Source of the DNA: Bacteroidota bacterium
GTDB lineage: Bacteria > Bacteroidota > Bacteroidia > Sphingobacteriales > Sphingobacteriaceae
Assembly: GCA_013286985.1 (NCBI GenBank)
Contig: JABDEQ010000016.1
Coordinates: forward strand, 1 to 38,385
Length of the DNA stretch: 38,385 bases
Reading direction: 5' to 3'
The notes beneath the pieces are model-generated. The model worked only from the letters and a program-made list of their open reading frames with translations. It did no database searches and was not told the DNA's origin. Shown here piece after piece: positions 1 to 8,482 of the stretch (positions within the stretch are counted from its first letter, which is position 1; every line of letters starts with the position of its first letter). The translations under genes were made by a program, and so were the position numbers.

Positions 1-70
1 TGATGGCCTCTGCCATAAAAAAATCATCGGGCGAAATAGATGGCTCATCGCCAAAATTAATATACCTCAT
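1..70 (-). CDS. 5' end of an unidentified ORF running off the left edge
   Basis: Reading leftward from an ATG at 70, 23 codons are open to the window edge (begins MRYINFGDEP, later DDFFMAEAI). The ATG overlaps the stop of the csaA remnant as TAATG, a translational-coupling arrangement, so this is probably a real co-transcribed gene. The stretch DDFFMAEAI recalls the first helix of TadA-like deaminases, but 23 residues are too few to name a family. Its continuation lies outside the window. Confidence 0.4.
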   Translation of the reverse strand, partial: MRYINFGDEPSISPDDFFMAEAI

Positions 71-222
71 TATACTAGTTTACTGCCGTTAGGTACCGGC
101 TTATCAATTGATGTCAAAACAATATCGCCGTTTTCATCGGCAAAGCCGGTAAGTAAAAACTGCGACATGAAATTTGCAATTTGTTTTTCAGGAAAATTAA
201 TAACACCAATAATCTGCCTGCC
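70..222 (-). pseudogene. csaA: C-terminal remnant of CsaA-type tRNA-binding protein
   Basis: About 50 residues open on the minus strand end at a TAA (72-70). They match the end of the CsaA/YgjH tRNA-binding domain: RQIIGVINFPEKQIANF, then a TGFADENGDIVL segment, then KPVPNGSKL. CsaA proteins are usually about 110 residues, so roughly the first half, including the start of the OB fold, is missing. Similarity stops near 220-225, where a plus-strand tadA remnant begins, and the frame closes at 237-235. I infer a deletion that removed the 5' ends of two divergent genes, or an assembly join. Family recognition is good; loss of function is inferred from the missing half. Confidence 0.65.
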
Positions 223-445
223 GGAGTGTACGCTTTATGTAACGCTTGAGCCTTGTGTAATGTGCGCCGGCGCATCGTACTGGTTTCAGGTTAGCCGGAT
301 TGTTTTTGGTGCCTATGATGTTAAAATGGGTTTCGGCCGCATCAATCAAAAAATCACTCATCCAAAAACAATTATTACCGGAGGCATACAAGAAAATGAA
401 TGCGCCGAACTGATAAGAAACTTTTTTAAAAGCAAACGGAAGTAA
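218..445 (+). pseudogene. tadA: C-terminal half of tRNA adenosine deaminase TadA
   Basis: From about 218 the plus strand encodes a TadA C-terminal half: ECTLYVTLEPCVMCAGA carries the second zinc motif PCxxC, and the end (GIQENECAELIRNFF) is typical of the family. TadA makes inosine at tRNA-Arg position 34 and is about 150 residues long in Bacteroidota. The first half, with the HAE motif that supplies a zinc ligand and the catalytic Glu, is absent. The frame stays open upstream to an ATG at 167, but that part is antisense to csaA, so the ATG is probably fortuitous. The product cannot be catalytic. Because tadA is normally essential, an intact copy should exist elsewhere unless this is an assembly artefact. 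Confidence 0.75.
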
Positions 446-638
446 TTATATTGTTAGTTGTAATGGCTCATAGATTATTGTATTTTCAAAGTTGACGGTA
501 GCCCATGAACCATCAACTATAATCTATCAATCATTAACTATTATCCACCTAACAAAAACTTGACATTCTTTAGAACAAAAATCACCTGCAACACTTTATA
601 TTTGTTACATACTATCATAAAACTTTAAACTTAACATT
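446..638. other. Intergenic: dispersed repeat copy and sod promoter region
   Basis: No gene is visible. Positions 503-520 carry CCATGAACCATCAACTAT, an 18-base word found again at 12417-12434, and both copies are followed by a CCACCTAA. At 597-604 TATATTTG fits the Bacteroidota -7 element TAnnTTTG. No TTTG lies at the matching -33 position, so the sod promoter call is tentative. Confidence 0.45.
597..604 (+). promoter_or_regulatory. Possible -7 element of the sod promoter
   Basis: TATATTTG fits the Bacteroidota consensus TAnnTTTG and lies 34 bases before the sod ATG, predicting a short leader. The -33 TTTG partner is not evident, so confidence is modest. Confidence 0.4.
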
Positions 639-1247
639 ATGGCTTTTACACTACCGGCGTTACCTTACGCTACCGACGCACTGGAACCGCACATTGATAA
701 AATGACTATGGAAATTCACCATGGTAAACACCACCAGGCTTATGTTACCAATTTAAACAAAGCATTAGAAGGCAAGCCTGAAGCCGACAGCAACATTGAA
801 GATATTATTAAAAACATCTCCAAATTCCCTGCGGCTGTTCGTAACAATGGCGGCGGTCATTATAACCATAGCATGTTCTGGACTTTGCTTTCACCAAGCG
901 GTGGCGGCGAGCCTACAGGCGCTCTGGCTGCAGCAATCAACAGCACTTTCGGATCATTTGCTGATTTTAAAACCAAAGTTAACGAAGCTGGTGCAACCCG
1001 TTTCGGATCCGGTTGGGCATGGCTTATTGTTACTGCTGATAAAAAATTAGCTGTTACTTCAACTCCTAACCAGGATAGCCCTTTAATGGATATTGCCGAG
1101 GTAAAAGGAACGCCAATTTTTGGTATTGATGTTTGGGAGCATGCTTACTACCTAAAATATCAAAACCGTCGTCCGGATTACCTGGCAGCCATCTGGAATG
1201 TAATTAACTGGAACCACGTTGCTGAATTATACGCAAAAGCGGTATAA
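639..1247 (+). CDS. sodA: Superoxide dismutase, Mn/Fe type
   Basis: Converts superoxide to oxygen and hydrogen peroxide. The 202-residue length is normal for the Mn/Fe family. The four metal ligands are visible: His27 (in [11 protein letters not shown]), His77 (in HYNHSMFW), Asp164 and His168 (in DVWEHAYY). The GSGWAWL and QNRRPDYL motifs are also present. NQDSPLM near residue 144 is more typical of Mn or cambialistic enzymes than of strict Fe enzymes, but metal choice cannot be settled by reading. There is no signal peptide, so it is cytoplasmic. It stands alone, with a large palindromic repeat following it. Confidence 0.95.
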   Translation: MAFTLPALPYATDALEPHIDKMTMEIHHGKHHQAYVTNLNKALEGKPEADSNIEDIIKNISKFPAAVRNNGGGHYNHSMFWTLLSPSGGGEPTGALAAAINSTFGSFADFKTKVNEAGATRFGSGWAWLIVTADKKLAVTSTPNQDSPLMDIAEVKGTPIFGIDVWEHAYYLKYQNRRPDYLAAIWNVINWNHVAELYAKAV

Positions 1248-1267
1248 TTATTTCTCTTAAACCATAA

Positions 1268-1380
1268 CGTCATTGCGAGGTACGAAGCAATCTCTACAAA
1301 AGAAGATCTAACAGGACAATTCACGAACTGGCTTATTTGATCTGTAAAGCATAGAGATTGCTTCGTACCTCGCAATGACG
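1268..1380. repeat. Dispersed palindromic element, 28-base perfect inverted arms
   Basis: Arms 1268-1295 and 1353-1380 are perfect reverse complements (core CATTGCGAGGTACGAAGCAA) separated by 57 bases. This word type is a common non-coding dispersed palindrome in Bacteroidota and other bacterial genomes. It lies between sod and the next start and could act as a terminator or mRNA-end structure. It encodes no transposase. Confidence 0.85.
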
Positions 1381-1399
1381 CTTTTCTTTAGCCACTATT

Positions 1400-2395
1400 A
1401 TGAAAGCCATCGTTCTCGAAGCAGCAGATAAACCCCTTACTTTAAAGGAAGTTAAAGAACCGGAACTGAACAGCGACGAAGTTTTGGTGAAAGTAAAAGC
1501 AGCAGCTTTAAATCGCCGCGACTATTGGATAACAGTTGGCAAATATGCGGGCATTAAATATCCGTCGATATTAGGGTCTGATGGTGCCGGTATTGTTGTT
1601 AAGATTGGCAGCGATGCTGAAAAGCAATGGCTAAATAAGGAGGTGATTATAAATCCAAGTCATGATTGGGGGAATAACCCCGCATACCGTGCTGAAAAAG
1701 CCAGCATTTTAGGATTGCCTGACGATGGTACCTTTGCCGAATATGTTAAAGTAAAAGCCGAATACCTGCACATAAAACCAGCTTACCTTGATTGGGAACA
1801 CGCAGCGGCACTTCCATTAGGCGGGTTAACTGCCTATCGCGCTTTGTTTACTAAAGCCAAAATCACCAAAAATGATAAAGTATTAATTGTGGGTGTGGGT
1901 GCCGGAACCGGAACTATTGCCCTGCAACTAGCTTTGGCAGCAGGATGCCAGGTTTTTGTAACTTCAGGTACGGGCGAAAAACTGCACCGGGCCAAACTAT
2001 TGGGCGCCTCGGCCGGAGTAAATTATAAAGCACAGGATTGGGCCGAGCAACTACACCATTTGGCAGGAGGTTTTGATGTAATAATTGACAGTGCCCTGGG
2101 CGAAGGATTCGCTAAACTGCTCGATCTATGTAATCAAGGTGCCCGTATAGTAACCTTTGGCGCTACGGCAGGCAACATCCCCGAGCTACCCGGGCGAAAG
2201 ATTTTCTGGAAACAATTGCAAATCCTCGGCACAACCATGGGTACCCCTGCAGAATTTAGTGCCTTGATTGATTTTGTATCCGAACATAAAATCATCCCGG
2301 TAATTGATGAAATATTTCCGCTGGCTGAGGCTGATAAGGCCGTAAAGAAAATGGGGGTATCATCCCAATTCGGAAAAATAGTTTTAACAGTTTAG
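1400..2395 (+). CDS. Zinc-free MDR-family quinone oxidoreductase-like protein
   Basis: A 331-residue medium-chain dehydrogenase/reductase with an N-terminal GroES-like domain (about 1-125) and a Rossmann domain whose nucleotide loop is GVGAGTGTIALQLA (about 165-178). The catalytic-zinc Cys is replaced (AALNRRDYW) and the four-Cys structural zinc lobe is missing. This places it with the zinc-independent, NADPH-dependent quinone oxidoreductase/enoyl reductase branch; the substrate is unknown. It lies 3 bases before an electron-transfer reductase gene, so the two are very likely co-transcribed. The end SSQFGKIVLTV is typical of the family. Confidence 0.85.
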   Translation: MKAIVLEAADKPLTLKEVKEPELNSDEVLVKVKAAALNRRDYWITVGKYAGIKYPSILGSDGAGIVVKIGSDAEKQWLNKEVIINPSHDWGNNPAYRAEKASILGLPDDGTFAEYVKVKAEYLHIKPAYLDWEHAAALPLGGLTAYRALFTKAKITKNDKVLIVGVGAGTGTIALQLALAAGCQVFVTSGTGEKLHRAKLLGASAGVNYKAQDWAEQLHHLAGGFDVIIDSALGEGFAKLLDLCNQGARIVTFGATAGNIPELPGRKIFWKQLQILGTTMGTPAEFSALIDFVSEHKIIPVIDEIFPLAEADKAVKKMGVSSQFGKIVLTV

Positions 2396-2398
2396 CAA

Positions 2399-3412
2399 AT
2401 GCTTCAGTTAAAGGTTGAAGCAATACGGCATGAACTGCCTGATACAACTACTTTCTATCTGTCAGAATCATCGGGCAAAAAAATAAACTACAAGGCCGGG
2501 CAATTTATTACCCTGGTTTTTACCCATCACGCAGAAGAAATCAGAAGATCATACTCGCTCAGTTCATCGCCCGATGAAGCACTATTATCCATAACCGTAA
2601 AGCGGATTGCTAATGGCGAGATCTCCCGTTTTATGTTAACGCAAATTAAACCGGGCGATTTTTTAAACGCGGTTGAACCCGCCGGTAAATTTGTTATTAA
2701 TTCTTTTTCGGATGATAAGGATATTTTGCTTTTTGCCGCCGGCAGTGGTATAGTGCCTATATTTTCGCAGCTTAAATATATTTTGCATAGGGCAGGTAAA
2801 AGTAGGCTTGTGCTTATTTACAGCAACCAAAATGACCGCTCTATTTTGTTTAAGGATGAATTGAATCAACTCCACCAAAAACACCCCGACAGGCTTAAAA
2901 TCATCCACTTACTAAGCAGCGAAGCCAACCGGCTCAATAACCTGGCAGTAGAGAAACAGGTAGGTGAAAACATTGAACCGGAAAACATTCTAAAAGCTGA
3001 ATTTTATACCTGCGGACCTTTTACCTATATGCGGATGATAAGGCTTACCTTATTATTTATGGGGATAGCGCCCGGCCAGATCCGTAAGGAAAACTTTGTT
3101 TTGGAAACCGTGGCAGTAACACCATCTGCCACAACTTTCCGCCCGCGCAATATCCGTATCCATTTTAATGATGAGGCTTATGATTTAACGGTTGGCGAAA
3201 ATCAATCCATATTACAGGCAGCTTTGCAAAATAATATCCAGTTGCCCTACAGTTGTCGGGTTGGCGATTGTTCAACCTGCTCGGCAATATGTAAAGGTGG
3301 TAAAGTTGAAATGGTTAAGAACGATGTATTAACTGATGCTGATTTAGCTGAAGGCTGGATATTAACCTGTACCGGGCATCCGTTATCTGATGATGTGGTA
3401 ATTGAATTTTAA
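2399..3412 (+). CDS. Ferredoxin-NADP reductase-like flavoprotein with 2Fe-2S domain (PaaE type)
   Basis: The 337 residues show three modules: an FAD-binding barrel with RSYSLSS (about 50-56), an NAD(P)-binding domain with AAGSGIVPIFSQL (about 112-124) and YTCGPFTYM (about 202-210), and a C-terminal plant-type 2Fe-2S ferredoxin with CRVGDCSTC and a distal Cys in ILTCTGHP. This order matches PaaE/HmpX-type reductases that pass electrons from NAD(P)H to an oxygenase or desaturase. No phenylacetate genes are present, so the partner is unknown. It follows the oxidoreductase gene with a 3-base gap. Confidence 0.88.
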   Translation: MLQLKVEAIRHELPDTTTFYLSESSGKKINYKAGQFITLVFTHHAEEIRRSYSLSSSPDEALLSITVKRIANGEISRFMLTQIKPGDFLNAVEPAGKFVINSFSDDKDILLFAAGSGIVPIFSQLKYILHRAGKSRLVLIYSNQNDRSILFKDELNQLHQKHPDRLKIIHLLSSEANRLNNLAVEKQVGENIEPENILKAEFYTCGPFTYMRMIRLTLLFMGIAPGQIRKENFVLETVAVTPSATTFRPRNIRIHFNDEAYDLTVGENQSILQAALQNNIQLPYSCRVGDCSTCSAICKGGKVEMVKNDVLTDADLAEGWILTCTGHPLSDDVVIEF

Positions 3413-3445
3413 AGGATAGGTAAAACGCTATCGAATATCTTGAAA

Positions 3446-4345
3446 TCACATCGACAAAATGACACCGCCTTTTATTCGATATCCATAACGATATACCCAG
3501 TTTAGTCGTGTTTTATCCACTTCGCCAGTTGAGAGATAAAGCTGGTCAGTCCCATCCCCGGTTTCCCAGTTGTAATAACCATAGCCCGCATAAACGGCAA
3601 TATTGCGCGTAATATTATAAATTAAACGGGCATTAGCATCAATGCCGTAGCCATCGGCCACGTGGGTATAGCTTACGGGGTGCTGAAATTCCTGTATCAG
3701 GTTCCAATCGCCATGAGCGCTGTAGCTTGCCTGGGTGTAGGTGATATCTACGGCAAGCTTTAACGCCCGCCATATTTTCACCGATGAGGTTACTTTTACA
3801 AATGGCCCTTTCCAACTGGTAAAATAACCGCTGTTTAAGCCGGAAAATCGGCCTGATAAATCTACAATATACAAATTCTGCGCACTGGCGCTGTATCCGG
3901 CATAAGGTATCAGGCTAAATAATTTATTGTTAAATATAACGTATCCTGCTCCCGCCAGCCATGACGTGGTATATCCTTTGTTATCGCTAAAATTACCGGT
4001 ATAAACGGGTTGGGTGCGGTTGTCGGCCCCGTAATCCATATCGTTTACAGAACCTGAATGTACGTCTACCCTGTTATAGGCCCCCAAAACAGCAAACTGA
4101 TGCCAAAAATTCCATTGCAGCGATGCGGAATATGCCGTGCCGCTCACATCCTTCCATTTTAACTCCGACAAAACATTAGGGCTCTCGCCGTTTTGATTAC
4201 CCGCTATTGACCAATTAAAGTTTTCCTGCTGTTTGCCGGATGAAAAAGACAATTGTACTTTCTGTTCAATATCCTGCCCTACACAAAGCTGGCTAAAACC
4301 CGTCAAAACAACGACAAAGCAAATGGACTGAATAATCTTATTCAT
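3446..4345 (-). CDS. Outer-membrane beta-barrel protein, omptin-like / Pom type
   Basis: 299 residues with a Sec signal peptide (about 1-24) and then alternating amphipathic strands rich in Tyr and Trp, ending in a short strand (IKGGVILSM). The layout resembles ten-stranded omptin and Protochlamydia-type outer-membrane proteins. An Asp-Met-Asp at 102-104 sits where omptins have their D-x-D pair. The position of the omptin D-x-H pair instead reads His211-x-Asp213, so protease activity is doubtful. It starts 36 bases after the stop of a GH16 gene on the same strand and may be the last gene of the glucan locus. The barrel is well supported; the omptin relation is tentative. Confidence 0.6.
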   Translation of the reverse strand: MNKIIQSICFVVVLTGFSQLCVGQDIEQKVQLSFSSGKQQENFNWSIAGNQNGESPNVLSELKWKDVSGTAYSASLQWNFWHQFAVLGAYNRVDVHSGSVNDMDYGADNRTQPVYTGNFSDNKGYTTSWLAGAGYVIFNNKLFSLIPYAGYSASAQNLYIVDLSGRFSGLNSGYFTSWKGPFVKVTSSVKIWRALKLAVDITYTQASYSAHGDWNLIQEFQHPVSYTHVADGYGIDANARLIYNITRNIAVYAGYGYYNWETGDGTDQLYLSTGEVDKTRLNWVYRYGYRIKGGVILSM

Positions 4346-4381
4346 TGGTATAGGTCAACAGTGGATTTGATTGTTTATTTT

Positions 4382-5233
4382 TTATTTGGATTTGTAAACC
4401 CGCACATAATCAACATACATACTGGCCGGTAACTGACTTTCATCAACTGTTTGTCCCGGAAAATCTCCCGCAACGGCAAGGTTTAAAATAATGAAAAATG
4501 GCAGCTGAAATGCGCCGGTGTTGTTAACGTTATTTTGAATATTACCGGTGCAGTATAAAGCATTGTCAACGTACCATTTAATGGAATTGGCATCCCAATC
4601 AATTGCGTAAACGTGATACTGGTCGGGATTGGCTATTTGGGTGGTGAGGCCATATTGCACCGCTCCATTCACATTCCAATGCATGGTGCCGTAAATAACA
4701 TTAGTAGCATTTATGTGCTCCATTATATCCATTTCGCCACACTGCGGCCATGATACAGAAGAAATATTAGCTCCAAGCATCCAAAAAGCGGGCCACAAAC
4801 CTGCGCCTAATGGCAGTTTTATTCGCGCCTCAATACGTCCGAATTGTGCGGTTACTTTATTCTGCGTATTTAACCTGGCCGATGTATAAGGCTGCCCTCC
4901 TATTGTTTCCTTTTTGGCAGTAATAACTAAATTACCGTTGGCTACCGCTGCATTTGCAGCCTGATAATATTCCTTTTCGTTATTTACGTTAAGGTTGCCC
5001 GTTTCAAAATTCCATTTGCTGGTATCAACAGCTGTACCGTTAAACTCATCCGCCCAAACTAAAGTATAATTTGCAGGGACGGTGCTGGTATCCGCCTGGG
5101 TAACAGGTTGTGTTATTACAGTTACAGGCGTTGGAGTTACCACAGCTTGCGTTTTTTTGCACGAAGATGTTGAAAATACGAGCATCAGTATAAAACTGAT
5201 GCTCGTTATAAAACTTACAAGATATTTTTTCAT
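4382..5233 (-). CDS. GH16 beta-glucanase lipoprotein (laminarinase-like)
   Basis: A 283-residue lipoprotein: hydrophobic leader, lipobox ending at Cys25 (STSSCKK), a Thr/Pro/Val-rich linker to about 50, then one GH16 jelly-roll domain. The catalytic motif E-x-D-x-x-E is GEMDIMEH, with Glu167 as expected nucleophile, Asp169, and Glu172 as acid/base. WPAFWMLG and ASMYVDYVRVY are also family hallmarks. GH16 enzymes of this type cleave beta-1,3 or mixed beta-1,3/1,4-glucans such as laminarin. It is about 70% identical by eye to the catalytic domain of its upstream neighbour but has no trefoil, which suggests tandem duplication. Confidence 0.92.
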   Translation of the reverse strand: MKKYLVSFITSISFILMLVFSTSSCKKTQAVVTPTPVTVITQPVTQADTSTVPANYTLVWADEFNGTAVDTSKWNFETGNLNVNNEKEYYQAANAAVANGNLVITAKKETIGGQPYTSARLNTQNKVTAQFGRIEARIKLPLGAGLWPAFWMLGANISSVSWPQCGEMDIMEHINATNVIYGTMHWNVNGAVQYGLTTQIANPDQYHVYAIDWDANSIKWYVDNALYCTGNIQNNVNNTGAFQLPFFIILNLAVAGDFPGQTVDESQLPASMYVDYVRVYKSK

Positions 5234-5281
5234 AATAATTGGTTACCCAAAGTAATCATTTTATTATAAAATGCTACCATG

Positions 5282-6502
5282 TTATTGATTCACTTTAAAT
5301 GATTCCCATCCCGATGCTACCGTACGGTTACAGGTCATTGCCTGCGTACCATCCTCACTCGAAATAAAATCACCATTGTTACCCTGCAGCGTTATGGTGC
5401 CATCGGCATTTACGCCCCATGTAAACTCCTCCCAGGTGCTAAAGCTGGTGCGGTTACAGGTTATTGGCATGGTACCATTCTCGCTTGATACATATTTGCC
5501 CATGCTTTGCAGGGCTACTTTGCCGTTTCCGGCATCTACAACTAAAAACTGTTCCCATGTACTGGCGGTGGTACGGGTACAGGTCATGGCTGTTGTACCA
5601 TCCTCTCCGCTTACATAATCGTTATTAAACCCTTTCAGGGTGATGGTTTGCCCTATTGGCGGCCCGCTGGAAGTTACGCCTTTATAAACCCGCACGTAAT
5701 CAACATACATACTTGCAGGAAGTTTACTTAAATCAACCGTTTGGCCCGGAAAATCACCAGCCACAGCCATATTTAAAATGATAAAGAATGGATTTTGAAA
5801 AGCACCGGTATTATTGATATTGTTAGAGATATTGGCTGTAGCGTACAACGTATTGTCAACCCACCAGGTGATGGAATTGGTATCCCATTGTACCGCATAC
5901 AGGTGATAAGCATCAGGGTTAGTTGTAGTGTTGCCGCCATACTGAGTATTTCCATTATCGTACCAATGGATGGTTCCATAAATAGTATTATCGGCATTAA
6001 TGTGTTCCATAATATCCTGCTCACCACATTGAGGCCAGCCAACGGTATTGATATTGGTTCCCAGCATCCAAAAGGCAGGCCAAAGACCCTGTCCCAAAGG
6101 TAATTTCATACTTGCCTCAATACGTCCATACTGGCAGGAGAATTTCCCGGAGGTATTCATCCTGGCTGATGTGTATGGCCAGCCGCCCACACTTTCGTTT
6201 TTAGCAGTGATCACCAGGTTACCACCTGTAACGGTAGCATTTGCAGCCTGATAATATTCCTTTTCGTTATTTACGCCGGGGTTACCGGTTTCCATCGTCC
6301 ACTTGGTATTGTCAACGCTGGTACCATTAAATTCATCCGACCAAATGAGCTGATAAGTTACTGCCCTTGGAGCAGTTGTTGTCGTATTGTTACCTGTTAA
6401 CGCATTTTTGGGGCTGACATCCTTTTTGCAGGAAACAAGCGCCATCATCAGCAACAAGATCATTCCTGCTCCCGGTAGAAACTTTAAAATTTGTGTTTTC
6501 AT
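5282..6502 (-). CDS. GH16 beta-glucanase lipoprotein with C-terminal beta-trefoil
   Basis: A 406-residue lipoprotein (lipobox Cys25, VSCKKD). The GH16 domain covers about 48-275 with catalytic GEQDIMEH (Glu161, Asp163, Glu166). After the linker SSGPPIGQ comes a domain of about 125 residues built of three repeats. Each repeat holds a (D/K)(Y/F)(V/I)S(G/S)E(D/N)GT segment and a Trp-Glu-x-Phe (STWEQF, STWEEF, SGWESF). This is a fascin/CBM13/CBM92-like beta-trefoil, probably binding glucan at up to three sites. The same module ends the upstream GH30 protein nearly unchanged. Likely role: surface-anchored attack on beta-1,3-glucan. A long inverted repeat lies between this gene and the GH30 gene. 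Confidence 0.92.
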   Translation of the reverse strand: MKTQILKFLPGAGMILLLMMALVSCKKDVSPKNALTGNNTTTTAPRAVTYQLIWSDEFNGTSVDNTKWTMETGNPGVNNEKEYYQAANATVTGGNLVITAKNESVGGWPYTSARMNTSGKFSCQYGRIEASMKLPLGQGLWPAFWMLGTNINTVGWPQCGEQDIMEHINADNTIYGTIHWYDNGNTQYGGNTTTNPDAYHLYAVQWDTNSITWWVDNTLYATANISNNINNTGAFQNPFFIILNMAVAGDFPGQTVDLSKLPASMYVDYVRVYKGVTSSGPPIGQTITLKGFNNDYVSGEDGTTAMTCTRTTASTWEQFLVVDAGNGKVALQSMGKYVSSENGTMPITCNRTSFSTWEEFTWGVNADGTITLQGNNGDFISSEDGTQAMTCNRTVASGWESFKVNQ

Positions 6503-6549
6503 AAAAGGTTGGTTAATGTAGAAATTTGGTTAATTATCTATTGGATTAA

Positions 6550-6592
6550 AATATTAGCACCTCTCCGGCAAAACCAAAGAGGTGCTAATATT
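6550..6592 (-). terminator. Long hairpin between GH30 and GH16 genes
   Basis: Perfect 15-base arms at 6550-6564 and 6578-6592 (AGAGGTGCTAATATT) with a 13-base loop start 3 bases beyond the GH30 stop. On the minus strand only a short T run (TTTAA) follows, so it may be a partial terminator or an mRNA-stabilising element inside an operon. Confidence 0.6.
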
Positions 6593-6595
6593 CTG

Positions 6596-8482
6596 TTATT
6601 GATTCACCCCAAATGATTCCCATCCCGACGCCGAGGTACGGTTACAGGTCATGGCCTGTGTGCCATCCTCGCTCGAAACAAAGTCACCATTATTGCCTTG
6701 CAGTGTGATGGTACCATCGGCATTTACGCCCCAGGTAAACTCTTCCCAGGTACTGTAGGTAGTGCGGTTACAGGTGATCGGCATAGTTCCATTTTCGCTT
6801 GATACATATTTGCCCATGCTTTGCAGCGCCACTTTGCCATTGCCGGCATCAACCACTAAAAATTGCTCCCAGGTGCTTGCTGTTGTGCGGGTGCAGGTCA
6901 TGGCGGTGGTGCCATCTTCGCCGCTCACATAATCGCCGTTGAAGCCTTTAAGGGTAATGGTTTGGCCAATTGGAGGACCTGATGCTGAAGACTGTGTTCC
7001 GGCCCATTTAAAGGTAGCGGCCGCTCCGGCAGGCAAGGTATAAGTGAACGACTCGGCGCCCCATTTAATTTTAAATGTTTGGCTGGTTGTTGCTGTGTTT
7101 AGCGCTACAACCACTTTTGTACCATCAGGATTTTTGAAGGCAACATCCTGGATACTTGTTGAAAAAGTATTGGATGAAATACGAACCGCACCAGCCTTTA
7201 CAAATTCAGAAACGTGGGCAACCGTATAATAAGCGGTATTACGGGTGTAGCTATTGCCCGATATGGTTACTGCACCCAAACAAGTTGAGCAGCCACCGGC
7301 AGTATGCGGGTTATAATTAGGATCGGAAGCAAGGTTCCACTCCAATACTACACGGCTCCAGTTACGTGGCGCACCGATAAGCAAGTTATTCATGTGCCAT
7401 GAAAAATCACCCGCGAAATTTCCGGGCCCGCCAATGTACTGTTCGGTGAAATAAACATTTTTGGAAGGATAAGCATTATGCACAGTGGTTAAAGCGCTTA
7501 TATCGCCAGCATATAGGTGAAATGCAGAGCCATCTACATAAGGATTAGCGTTTGCATCGCCCAAAACAGCTTCAGGATAGCCTGGCTGATCACAATTATG
7601 ATCATAAGCGATAATTTTGGTAGTGATGCCATTTGCAGCAAACTGAGGACCAAGATTATTTTTTATGAAGTTGGCCTCCTCGTTCGATTGCATCGTCATG
7701 GCGGGGTTATTATTGGCATTTAGCGGCTCATTTTGTGGCGTTATAGCATAAATAGTTATGCCTTGTGCAGCCATTGCCTGTATGTATTTTACAAAATAAC
7801 GCGCATAAGCATCGTAATAAGCTGTATTTAAACTACCGCCAGTGAAACCACCGTTTCCTGTGGTGTTTGATTTCATCCAAACAGGAGCTGTCCAGGGAGT
7901 AGCTAATATTTTTATGGATGGATTAATAGCGATGATCTTTTTTAATACCGGTACCAGATCAGTCATTTCCTGACTGATGCTGAAATTATTAAGATTATTG
8001 TCTGTTTGTCCCGACGGCATATCATCGTAAGTAAAATCAGAAGAGCTCAGATCTGACGCTCCGATACTGATACGCACAAAGCTTGATCCTACGTGACCCG
8101 CGGCAGTTGAAAAGATATCATTAAGGAACGTGCTTTGGTTTGCGCCAAGGCCATCAATTAATTGTGCACTGCCGCCGGTTAGGGCATACCCAAAGCCATC
8201 AATGGTTTGATAGGTGGTGTTCTCGTCAACCGTAATGGTTGTGGCGTTGGTACCTGCATCGGCTGCAAAATTTACGCTGGTTTGCTGCGCCAAAAGTTTG
8301 CTTTGATCTGATGTTGTTTCCCAAATGCTCACCGTTTCATTTGCTGCCCGCGCAACCGTGCTGGTAGTCATGCCAGGAATAGACGGGCCTGATTTTGACA
8401 GGTCCTTTTTACAGGAATGAAGGAGTAGTGCCGGTACTATTAACAGCACCGCCAGTAATTTAATTGTGTAATTTGTCTTCAT
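6596..8482 (-). CDS. GH30 beta-glucanase lipoprotein with C-terminal beta-trefoil
   Basis: A 628-residue lipoprotein (lipobox Cys24, LLHSCKKD). The GH30 catalytic domain starts near residue 85 (IDGFGYALTGG). Its acid/base is in TPQNEP (Glu252) and its nucleophile in YFTEQY (Glu347), followed by the beta-sandwich side domain (to about 495). The C-terminal 125 residues are the same three-repeat beta-trefoil as in the neighbouring GH16. GH30 includes glucosylceramidases and beta-1,6-glucanases. Next to beta-1,3-glucanases, beta-1,6-glucanase is the best guess, giving removal of side chains from fungal or algal beta-1,3/1,6-glucan. It is probably the first gene of the glucanase operon, with a 472-base upstream region. 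Confidence 0.9.
   Translation of the reverse strand: MKTNYTIKLLAVLLIVPALLLHSCKKDLSKSGPSIPGMTTSTVARAANETVSIWETTSDQSKLLAQQTSVNFAADAGTNATTITVDENTTYQTIDGFGYALTGGSAQLIDGLGANQSTFLNDIFSTAAGHVGSSFVRISIGASDLSSSDFTYDDMPSGQTDNNLNNFSISQEMTDLVPVLKKIIAINPSIKILATPWTAPVWMKSNTTGNGGFTGGSLNTAYYDAYARYFVKYIQAMAAQGITIYAITPQNEPLNANNNPAMTMQSNEEANFIKNNLGPQFAANGITTKIIAYDHNCDQPGYPEAVLGDANANPYVDGSAFHLYAGDISALTTVHNAYPSKNVYFTEQYIGGPGNFAGDFSWHMNNLLIGAPRNWSRVVLEWNLASDPNYNPHTAGGCSTCLGAVTISGNSYTRNTAYYTVAHVSEFVKAGAVRISSNTFSTSIQDVAFKNPDGTKVVVALNTATTSQTFKIKWGAESFTYTLPAGAAATFKWAGTQSSASGPPIGQTITLKGFNGDYVSGEDGTTAMTCTRTTASTWEQFLVVDAGNGKVALQSMGKYVSSENGTMPITCNRTTYSTWEEFTWGVNADGTITLQGNNGDFVSSEDGTQAMTCNRTSASGWESFGVNQ

Noticed and set aside
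167..217. ATG at 167 as the true start of a short TadA-like protein
   Set aside because: The first 17 or so codons are antisense to recognisable csaA sequence and have no TadA similarity; the essential HAE motif is missing.
796..1050. 84-codon ORF inside sod on the same strand
   Set aside because: It lies wholly inside the sod reading frame region in another frame and encodes no known domain; sod itself is fully conserved.
5376..6251. Plus-strand ORFs opposite the GH16 gene
   Set aside because: They are antisense shadows of a clear GH16-trefoil gene and show no domain.
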